From an uncultured bacterium (GTDB lineage Bacteria > Actinomycetota > Actinomycetes > S36-B12), in contig CAIVQM010000062.1 of the NCBI GenBank assembly GCA_903908025.1, positions 1 to 6,430 of the forward strand: a stretch of DNA of 6,430 bases, given 5' to 3'. Every line of letters begins with the position of its first letter. Position 1 is the stretch's first letter. This document shows positions 1 to 6,430 of the stretch, in pieces. Under the pieces are notes generated by a model. That model saw only the letters and a list, made by a program, of their open reading frames with translations, made no database searches and was not told the origin of the DNA. The position numbers were made by a program, and so were the translations under genes.

Positions 1-1
1 C

Positions 2-994
2 CCCACGGCGAATGACGAGACTCCCGCGATGTTCGATGAGGACGTCGCCCATGCACCGTTCTGGGATCAGGACGGAGTTCACACCATCTACCGCGAGTGG
101 CGCGCGGTTGCGGACGCTTACGATCCACCGCGTGTTTTCTGCGGTGAGACATGGGTGCCCAACGCCGGACGCATGGCCCGCTATCAGCGGCCCGATGAGC
201 TGCACACCTCGTTCAACTTCGTGTACCTCGAGGCCGGCTGGGATACGGCCCGCATGCGAAGCTCGATCGACGAGACGATCACCAACCACGCCAAGGTAGG
301 GGCCCCGCCCACCTGGGTGCTGTCCAACCATGACGTGGTGCGTCACCGCACGCGCATGGCACCAACCGACAAGGACGGCACCCGCGATCTTGCGCGCGGG
401 CTGCGTCGGGCGCGGGCTGCCACCCTGTTCACGATGTCGCTCCCAGGATCGATGTACATCTACCAGGGCGAGGAACTCGGGCTGCCCGAGGTCGTCGACC
501 TGCCCGATGAGGCGCGACAGGACCCGGCGTGGCTTCGCAGCGGCGGCACCGACGGCACCCGCGACGGCTGCCGCGTGCCGATTCCCTGGTCGGGTGATGC
601 CGCCTCTTACGGGTTCGGGCCGGGCGGAGAATCGTGGCTGCCGCAGCCGGTCGACTGGACCGACCTGTCGGTGGAGGCGGAACGAGGGGTAGCCGGATCA
701 ACCCTGGAGCTGTATCGAGAGGCGCTGCGCATCCGACGTGCAGATCCGTCACTTGGTGAGGGAACACTTACCTGGCTCGCCAGCGCGGACGATGTCCTGG
801 CCATCCGACGTGGTGCGCCCGACGGCGCAGTGTCGGTGATGAACCTGACCGATGCTGTGCTCCACCTGCCGCATGAATGGGGCACCGACGTCCTCGTCGC
901 GTCGAGTGACGATGTCGCGCTGCTCACCACCGGCGACCATGCCGCCCTTGCCATCGGCCCGGAAACCGCGGTGTGGCTCGGCGCAACGTCCTAG
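2..994 (+). CDS. GH13 alpha-glucosidase (alpha-amylase family), 3' part; N-terminus outside window
   Basis: This is a glycoside hydrolase family 13 enzyme that probably releases glucose from the ends of short alpha-glucosides in the cytoplasm. The frame is open from the window edge, so the ATG at 29 is internal and not the real start. About 330 codons are present. Related alpha-glucosidases have roughly 530-560 residues, so the first part of the (beta/alpha)8 barrel, including the nucleophile Asp, is missing. The catalytic acid Glu lies in VFCGETW (Glu codon 146-148). The third catalytic Asp lies in LSNHDVVRH (Asp codon 332-334). YQGEELGLPEV, the DGCRVPIPWSG segment and a C-terminal beta domain (about 760-991) are typical of AglA-like alpha-glucosidases and oligo-1,6-glucosidases of actinobacteria. 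No signal peptide can be judged. A trehalose- or sucrose-acting relative cannot be excluded. The next gene starts 9 bases after the stop. Confidence 0.93.
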   Translation, partial: PTANDETPAMFDEDVAHAPFWDQDGVHTIYREWRAVADAYDPPRVFCGETWVPNAGRMARYQRPDELHTSFNFVYLEAGWDTARMRSSIDETITNHAKVGAPPTWVLSNHDVVRHRTRMAPTDKDGTRDLARGLRRARAATLFTMSLPGSMYIYQGEELGLPEVVDLPDEARQDPAWLRSGGTDGTRDGCRVPIPWSGDAASYGFGPGGESWLPQPVDWTDLSVEAERGVAGSTLELYREALRIRRADPSLGEGTLTWLASADDVLAIRRGAPDGAVSVMNLTDAVLHLPHEWGTDVLVASSDDVALLTTGDHAALAIGPETAVWLGATS

Positions 995-997
995 GCT
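992..997 (+). promoter_or_regulatory. candidate -10 element (TAGGCT) for a leaderless transcript of the ligase gene
   Basis: TAGGCT fits the actinobacterial -10 consensus TANNNT and ends 6 bases before the GTG at 1004. That spacing would put the transcription start on or next to the start codon. There is no Shine-Dalgarno sequence before this GTG, which fits leaderless translation. The first three bases are also the TAG stop of the alpha-glucosidase gene. No clear -35 hexamer is visible 17-19 bases upstream. Read-through from the glucosidase gene remains possible. Confidence 0.4.
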
Positions 998-1003
998 GAC
1001 GGG

Positions 1004-2152
1004 GTGGAGGTTCCCTTCCGGCCGTCGGAGCGCAGCAGCCTCGGTGTCGAGGTCGAACTCGCCCTCATCGATGTCGAGTCCGGTGCCCTGGTGGGCGCGG
1101 CACCGGGGGTGCTGGCAGAGCTCGCCGCGCGACATGGAGTCGACGAGCACCCACGGATCAAGGCCGAGTTGTACAAGTGCACCCTTGAGGTGATCACCGG
1201 CATCTGCGACACCGTGGCTGATGCGCGCGCCGACATCCAGCAGGGAATCGATGAGATCCGCGACATCGTCGAGCCACAGGGCATCGACGTGATCGGTGCG
1301 GGACTGCACCCGTTCTCACCGTGGCAGTCACAGGAACGGTCTGAGGGTGAGCGGTACGACGCCATCGTCGAGCGCATCCAGTGGCCGGCCAGACGACTGA
1401 TCACCCACGGCGTTCACTTCCACGTGGGTGTCCGCTCTGCAGAGAAGTCCATCGCAATCACCAACGCGCTCACGACCACACTGCCCCTGTTCCTCGCACT
1501 GTCCTCGTCAAGCCCGTACTGGCATGGGGCAGACACCGGCCTATCGAGCGCGCGGACCAAAGTCTTTGAGGCGCTGCCCAGCACCGGCCTGCCACCTCAA
1601 CTCGCGGACTGGGGCGAGTTCGAGCGCTTCATGACGTCTCTCATCAACGCCGGGACCATCGCAACGATCCGCGAGGTGTGGTGGGACATCCGGCCGCATC
1701 CGAACTTCGGAACCGTTGAACTGCGGATGTGCGATGCCATGCCGACGATGGCGGAGACGAGCTCCCTCGCCGCCTTGGCCCAGTGCAGCGTCGCCCGGTA
1801 TGACGAGCTGCTCGATCGCGGCTACCAACTGCCGAGTGATCGAGACTGGGTCCTGCGCGAGAACAAGTGGCGAGCGGCAAGACATGGACTCGAGGCAACG
1901 CTCGTGGTTGATCCGTCCGGGCGCACGCGTCCCATCACGAACCTGATCGAGGAGGCCGTCGAGGAGCTCATGCCGACCGCCAGACGACTCGACTGCGCCG
2001 ACGAACTCGCGGGCATCCACGACATCATCGCCACGGGGAACAGTTCGACACGGCAGCGGCGGGTGCACGCCGACACGGACTCCCTTGTCGATGTCGTCGC
2101 GGCATTGCGGGCCGAGTTGCGCACGGACACTCCCGGAGCGACCCGCCTATGA
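1004..2152 (+). CDS. YbdK-type carboxylate-amine ligase / glutamate-cysteine ligase family 2 (GCS2) protein
   Basis: This is an ATP-grasp-like GCS2 enzyme of 382 residues, matching the roughly 370-380 usual for actinobacterial YbdK-type proteins. The family joins a carboxylate (classically the gamma-carboxyl of glutamate) to an amine using ATP. Weak glutamate-cysteine ligase activity is known for E. coli YbdK, but the physiological substrate is generally unknown. Visible motifs are LGVEVEL near the N-terminus (acidic residues E16, E18), GVHFHVG (H138, H140), the TVELRMCD segment (237-244) preceded by WWDIRP, and ENKWRAARHG. These are the expected metal- and ATP-site features. GTG at 1004 is chosen because the conserved N-terminus begins about 12 residues later and nothing upstream fits. 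There is no Shine-Dalgarno sequence; see the TAGGCT element. The stop overlaps the next ATG by 4 bases (ATGA), implying translational coupling. It is not an EgtA-type enzyme by its motifs, and actinobacteria normally make mycothiol rather than glutathione, so a glutathione role is doubtful. Confidence 0.92.
   Translation: MEVPFRPSERSSLGVEVELALIDVESGALVGAAPGVLAELAARHGVDEHPRIKAELYKCTLEVITGICDTVADARADIQQGIDEIRDIVEPQGIDVIGAGLHPFSPWQSQERSEGERYDAIVERIQWPARRLITHGVHFHVGVRSAEKSIAITNALTTTLPLFLALSSSSPYWHGADTGLSSARTKVFEALPSTGLPPQLADWGEFERFMTSLINAGTIATIREVWWDIRPHPNFGTVELRMCDAMPTMAETSSLAALAQCSVARYDELLDRGYQLPSDRDWVLRENKWRAARHGLEATLVVDPSGRTRPITNLIEEAVEELMPTARRLDCADELAGIHDIIATGNSSTRQRRVHADTDSLVDVVAALRAELRTDTPGATRL
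2135..2138 (+). promoter_or_regulatory. ribosome binding site (GGAG) for the amidohydrolase gene
   Basis: GGAG lies inside the end of the ligase gene, 10 bases before the ATG at 2149. It supports that start together with the 4-base overlap, so the gene may be translated both by its own site and by re-initiation after the ligase stop. Confidence 0.45.
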
Positions 2153-3354
2153 CACCTCTCGGCTCGATCGTCTCAACGCACGAGCACGAGCTGGTCGCCC
2201 TGCGTCGCCTCCTGCACACGCAGCCCGAGGCATCCGGCCACGAGCACCTGACCACGGAGATCGTGGTCGAACGGCTGCGGGTGGAGGGACTGGACCCTCA
2301 CGTACTCGCCATCGGCACCGGCCTCGTCTGCGATATCTCGCTCGATCCCGCCATCGCACCTGATCCGAGGACCATGCCTGCCGTGGCCATCCGGGCCGAT
2401 ATCGACGGCCTGGCGATGGATGACCTCAGTGCGGCCGCCTACCGATCAAGGGTTCCGGGCCTGGCCCATGCCTGCGGACACGATGTGCACACGGCCAGCG
2501 TGCTCGGGGCCGGCCTCGCACTGCTCGACATGCGGCGCACCTCGCCGCAGCGCGCCATGGTCCGGTTGATCTTCGAGCCGGCCGAGGAGGCGGTGCCCGG
2601 GGGCGCCGTCGACGTGGTGACGGAGGGCTGGCTCAGGGACATCCGAGCGATCTTCGGAGTGCACTGCGACCCGAAGCTCGACGTCGGCCGGCTCGGGCTC
2701 CGCGCAGGCGCGCTCACGTCGGCGGCCGACCAGTTCGAGATCACCCTCCGCGGCCCCGGTGGACACACGGCCCGACCGCGGCAGACCATCGATCTTGTGC
2801 GCTGGACGGCGCGCATCGCCGATCGACTCTGGGACGCAGCGCAGGCACGCGCGCAGGAACCAGTGATCCTCGTCTTCGGTGCCGTGCATGCCGGTGCCGC
2901 CGCCAACGTCATCCCGGCCACAGCGATGCTCCGCGGATCCTTCCGCACTGCTGATCGCGGCACGTGGTCCATCGGAGAGCAACTCGTGAGCGAGGCACTG
3001 GCCGATGTGCTCGCGTCAACCGATATCGGCGACGCCCCCGATACCCGGTTGGACTACACGCGAGGACTGCCGCCTGTCGTCAACGACGAGGGGACGACCG
3101 CGCTCGTGCGTGCTGTCATCATCAGCCAGTTCGGGACGGAAGCACTCGCCGATACGCCACAGTCGGCCGGCGGCGACTCGTTCGCCTGGTACACCGAGGT
3201 GATCCCCGGCACCTACGTGCGACTCGGGACCCACGATGCGGGCAGCGATCGTCCGCAGCTGGACCTGCACTCTGCGACGTTCGACGTGGACGAGCGGGCC
3301 ATCGGGATCGGCGCAACACTCCTGGCCGCCTGCGCCCTGGCCGCCCTCGCCTAG
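2149..3354 (+). CDS. M20 family (M20D-type) metal-dependent amidohydrolase
   Basis: This 401-residue enzyme belongs to the family of hippurate hydrolases, N-acyl amino acid amidohydrolases and IAA-amino acid hydrolases. It would cleave an amide bond using a binuclear metal centre in the cytoplasm; no signal peptide is seen. Motifs in order are RADIDGL (83-88 for the last six residues), HACGHDVH (C109, H111, the typical Cys/His metal ligands of M20D), FEPAEE (E146, E147: catalytic base and metal ligand), GVHCD (H172), the dimerisation-domain GGHTARP (204-210), GGDSFAWY (from 341) and LHSATF (H374, last metal ligand). All expected ligands are present, so the enzyme should be active. GGDSF replaces the more common GGEDF, which I think is a normal actinobacterial variant. 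Length is normal for the family. Coupling to the upstream ligase suggests a shared substrate class. The exact substrate cannot be read from sequence. Confidence 0.93.
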   Translation: MTPLGSIVSTHEHELVALRRLLHTQPEASGHEHLTTEIVVERLRVEGLDPHVLAIGTGLVCDISLDPAIAPDPRTMPAVAIRADIDGLAMDDLSAAAYRSRVPGLAHACGHDVHTASVLGAGLALLDMRRTSPQRAMVRLIFEPAEEAVPGGAVDVVTEGWLRDIRAIFGVHCDPKLDVGRLGLRAGALTSAADQFEITLRGPGGHTARPRQTIDLVRWTARIADRLWDAAQARAQEPVILVFGAVHAGAAANVIPATAMLRGSFRTADRGTWSIGEQLVSEALADVLASTDIGDAPDTRLDYTRGLPPVVNDEGTTALVRAVIISQFGTEALADTPQSAGGDSFAWYTEVIPGTYVRLGTHDAGSDRPQLDLHSATFDVDERAIGIGATLLAACALAALA

Positions 3355-3377
3355 CCGCGGAATGCTGCCGCTAGCGG
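3351..3377. repeat. palindromic stretch at the convergent gene junction, possible weak bidirectional terminator
   Basis: The only DNA between the two convergent gene blocks is 16 bases. CCGCTAGCGG (3368-3377) is a perfect 10-base palindrome, and CCGCGG (3355-3360) is another of 6 bases. CTAGC (3351-3355) can also pair with GCTAG (3370-3374), extended by GG/CC after a 3-base bulge, around the loop AATGCTG. Both gene stops (3352-3354 plus, 3371-3373 minus) lie inside it. There is no T tract, so an intrinsic terminator is only a possibility. Confidence 0.25.
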
Positions 3378-4033
3378 ACGACGCGCAGGGACAGCCGGGC
3401 GCTCGGACCCGTGGCGTAGACGAACACCTGGCCGCGGGACGTACTGAACCGCTTCCAGGGACCAGACGTCGCCGCAGACACCTTCGCCCGGTCGCTCGTC
3501 AGCATGCCGAGTTGCCGCGCCGCGTGGAGGGCACGCAGTGGCAGCCCCCCGAATCCGGGCCGGTCCCAGATCTCGTCCGCGATCGCCTGCTGCCCTCTCG
3601 CCGAGAGCCCACCCGCACGCGCGTCGAACTCCGCCGTCGCCGAATCGACCAATGGCACGAGATCGCCTGAGATCCCGAAGATCGGCAGTTGCCAGCCGTC
3701 GGTGGGCGGCAGGTGGGTCAGGCTCGGCTGCGCGCCGACGGGCACCATCGCCCGCGGCAGTCCGACGACGTCCAGCCCCGACTGCGCCGTGAATTTCAGG
3801 GCGGCGGCCAGCCGCTCTAGTGGAACGGTGACATCGAGCTGATCGGCCTCATCAACCGGGTCCACCGTCGGCACTGCGACGAACACGATCACGCCCAGCG
3901 GCGGCGCAGTGAAGACGCCAAGCGCCTTGGCCGACGTCACGACACGGGACGCCAGCGCCCCATCCCACCGCAACTGCCGCCGGCAGAAGCCCTCGAGCGC
4001 ACGCGCCTCGGGCTCGGCCAGTCGGATTGTCAC
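3371..4033 (-). CDS. conserved actinobacterial protein of unknown function (Rv2474c-like by position)
   Basis: I do not recognise a functional domain in this 220-residue soluble protein. It has no signal peptide or clear membrane segment. The N-terminal part (about 1-85) has a short helical start rich in Ala and Leu, then GVIVFVAVPT and a stretch on DQLDVTVPLERLAAAL. The middle (about 95-125) is rich in Gly and Pro and contains DGWQLPIFGISGDLVPLV. The C-terminal part carries a basic patch (GPWKRFSTSRGQVFVY) and ends SLRVVR. The start is the GTG at 4033-4031, which overlaps the thioesterase stop by 4 bases (GTGA), so it is the last gene of the ettA-thioesterase unit and is probably translated by re-initiation; no Shine-Dalgarno sequence is seen. 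From memory, M. tuberculosis Rv2474c has similar length and the same place next to a thioesterase. Coding is supported by the tight overlap and by GC-rich third positions. Confidence 0.82.
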   Translation of the reverse strand: MTIRLAEPEARALEGFCRRQLRWDGALASRVVTSAKALGVFTAPPLGVIVFVAVPTVDPVDEADQLDVTVPLERLAAALKFTAQSGLDVVGLPRAMVPVGAQPSLTHLPPTDGWQLPIFGISGDLVPLVDSATAEFDARAGGLSARGQQAIADEIWDRPGFGGLPLRALHAARQLGMLTSDRAKVSAATSGPWKRFSTSRGQVFVYATGPSARLSLRVVR

Positions 4034-4443
4034 GTGGTGATTGTCAGCGGCTCGAGCAATGCCCGCAACTCAGCATTCATCCGGATGGGCCGACCGGACT
4101 CCGGATCGACCACCGCCATGACACTCGAAGCCTCCGCAGCCAGGTCACCGGACTCATCGAAGACCCGGTAACGGATCGTGTACGACGTGTTCCCGAGGTG
4201 CGTGATCCACGTTTCGATGATGATCGGCTCCGGTGCCAGCAGCAGCGGCTTGCGATGCGTGATCTCCTGCTTGACCACCACCTGCGAGAACGAGGGCGAG
4301 CGCACGAAGTCGATGTCACGGATCAAGCCCATGCGGGCCTCTTGCAGGTAGTCGTGGAAGACGACGTTGTTGACATGCCCGAGCGGATCGAGGTCGCTGA
4401 ACCTCCGATACACGGGGACGCGCAGGACTGCGGACTCTGCCAT
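4030..4443 (-). CDS. hotdog-fold acyl-CoA thioesterase (4HBT / YbgC-like)
   Basis: This 137-residue protein has the length of a single hotdog domain of the 4-hydroxybenzoyl-CoA thioesterase family, which hydrolyses acyl-CoA thioesters in the cytoplasm, usually as a tetramer. The signature is RFSDLDPLGHVNN followed by FHDYLQEAR. D19 aligns with the catalytic Asp17 of the Pseudomonas 4HBT enzyme by my reading, and GHVNN begins the central helix. The remaining strands (IIIETWITHLG, SYTIRYRVFD, AEASSVMAVVD) give the expected antiparallel sheet, and VDPESGRPIRM is the typical late turn. The substrate is unknown. The ATG at 4443-4441 follows the ettA stop after only 2 bases (TAG-GG-ATG), so translation is probably coupled to ettA. 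Its own stop overlaps the next start by 4 bases. Confidence 0.92.
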   Translation of the reverse strand: MAESAVLRVPVYRRFSDLDPLGHVNNVVFHDYLQEARMGLIRDIDFVRSPSFSQVVVKQEITHRKPLLLAPEPIIIETWITHLGNTSYTIRYRVFDESGDLAAEASSVMAVVDPESGRPIRMNAELRALLEPLTITT

Positions 4444-4445
4444 CC

Positions 4446-6134
<1,689 letters not shown>

Positions 6135-6143
<9 letters not shown>

Positions 6144-6153
6144 AAGTGCTGAG
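6135..6153 (-). other. small inverted repeat enclosing the ettA start codon
   Basis: CTCAGC and GCTGAG form perfect 6-base arms around a 7-base loop, ACTTATG on the coding strand, which contains the ettA ATG. In a transcript starting well upstream, this would present or hide the start codon in a hairpin loop. It could not form if transcription starts within the loop, as the TAGGCT element would predict. Confidence 0.3.
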
Positions 6154-6157
6154 CCTA
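6152..6157 (-). promoter_or_regulatory. candidate -10 element (TAGGCT) for ettA, near-leaderless
   Basis: The coding strand reads TAGGCT followed by 8 bases and the ettA ATG. It matches TANNNT and is identical to the hexamer before the ligase gene at 992-997. No Shine-Dalgarno sequence precedes the ATG, so a leaderless or almost leaderless transcript is plausible. No -35 consensus is apparent. The 32 bases (6144-6175) between ettA and the upstream gene hold nothing else I can recognise. Confidence 0.35.
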
Positions 6158-6175
6158 CTGGGGACACAGAGCCCG

Positions 6176-6430
6176 CTAGGGATGCGGGAAGACCGCCTCG
6201 ATTCGCGGCCCCTCGGATGACCAGAACACCTTGTAGGGCGGGTGCCCGGCCACGGGAAGTCGAAACAGGATGCCCTCCACCGTCGATATGGCCGTCGAGA
6301 GCGAGCGAGCCTTGCCCGGGAATCGGAACACCAGCTCACACGCATCGATGATCGCGTCATAGAGCTCGGCTTCTGGACCGCTCTCGAAGTGATCGAGCTG
6401 GGCATCAGCGACCGCAGAGTAGGCGTCGTC
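6176..6430 (-). CDS. C-terminal part of a small RelE/ParE-like protein; N-terminus outside window
   Basis: The minus strand is open from the window edge for 84 codons to a TAG at 6178-6176. The fragment reads naturally as protein: an amphipathic helical part (AELYDAIIDACELVFRFPG), then three probable strands, GILFRLPVAG, PYKVFWSSEG and PRIEAVFPHP. A helical first half followed by strands ending in a hydrophobic-His motif resembles the RelE/ParE toxin fold, though I cannot name a specific family. The few missing N-terminal residues lie beyond the window if it is a typical 90-100 residue protein. It is on the same strand as ettA, 32 bases upstream. Any antitoxin partner would lie outside the window, so a toxin function is only inference. 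It shows no similarity to a single-stranded DNA-binding protein, which sits near ettA in mycobacteria. Confidence 0.68.
   Translation of the reverse strand, partial: DDAYSAVADAQLDHFESGPEAELYDAIIDACELVFRFPGKARSLSTAISTVEGILFRLPVAGHPPYKVFWSSEGPRIEAVFPHP

Noticed and set aside
29..994. ATG at 29 as a true start of the glucosidase gene
   Set aside because: The frame continues open to the window edge with family-like sequence, and a start here would remove the first part of the catalytic barrel, including the nucleophile.
749..1309. 186-codon open frame on the minus strand across the glucosidase-ligase junction
   Set aside because: It lies opposite two well-supported genes, shows no domain, and is explained by GC-rich third positions lacking stop codons in the opposite frame.
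6144..6167. Alternative ettA start at GTG 6167, adding 8 residues
   Set aside because: The family begins at MAEFIYT. The extra residues MSPVGSAL are not part of it, and this start would lie upstream of the TAGGCT element.

Overview
The window is ordinary, dense, GC-rich bacterial chromosome, and the GC-rich third codon positions, GTG starts and near-absence of intergenic DNA point to an actinomycete (Actinomycetota). Protein-level likeness agrees: the ABC-F protein and the alpha-glucosidase read like mycobacterial and streptomycete versions. The species cannot be fixed from the window.

Layout. A plus-strand block (2-3354) holds the 3' part of a GH13 alpha-glucosidase, a YbdK-type glutamate-cysteine ligase-like carboxylate-amine ligase, and an M20-family amidohydrolase. 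The last two overlap by 4 bases. A minus-strand block, read from right to left (6430-3371), holds the C-terminal part of a small RelE/ParE-like protein, the ABC-F translation factor EttA, a hotdog-fold acyl-CoA thioesterase and an uncharacterised actinobacterial protein. The last three are separated by 2 bases or overlap by 4. The two blocks converge at 3355-3370. There is no gap over 300 bases, and I see no RNA genes, insertion sequences, CRISPR arrays or prophage genes.

How the genes may work together. EttA is a housekeeping ribosome-associated ATPase. Its downstream partners, a thioesterase and a hypothetical protein, follow a gene order that I recall from Mycobacterium tuberculosis around Rv2471-Rv2477c, where an alpha-glucosidase also lies convergently nearby. 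The plus-strand ligase (amide-bond forming) and amidohydrolase (amide-bond breaking) are translationally coupled and could act on related small amides; this is inference.

The most interesting non-coding signal is an identical TAGGCT hexamer placed 6 bases before the GTG of the ligase and 8 bases before the ATG of ettA. Neither start has a Shine-Dalgarno sequence, which fits the actinobacterial pattern of leaderless transcription. I found no convincing new biological system here.
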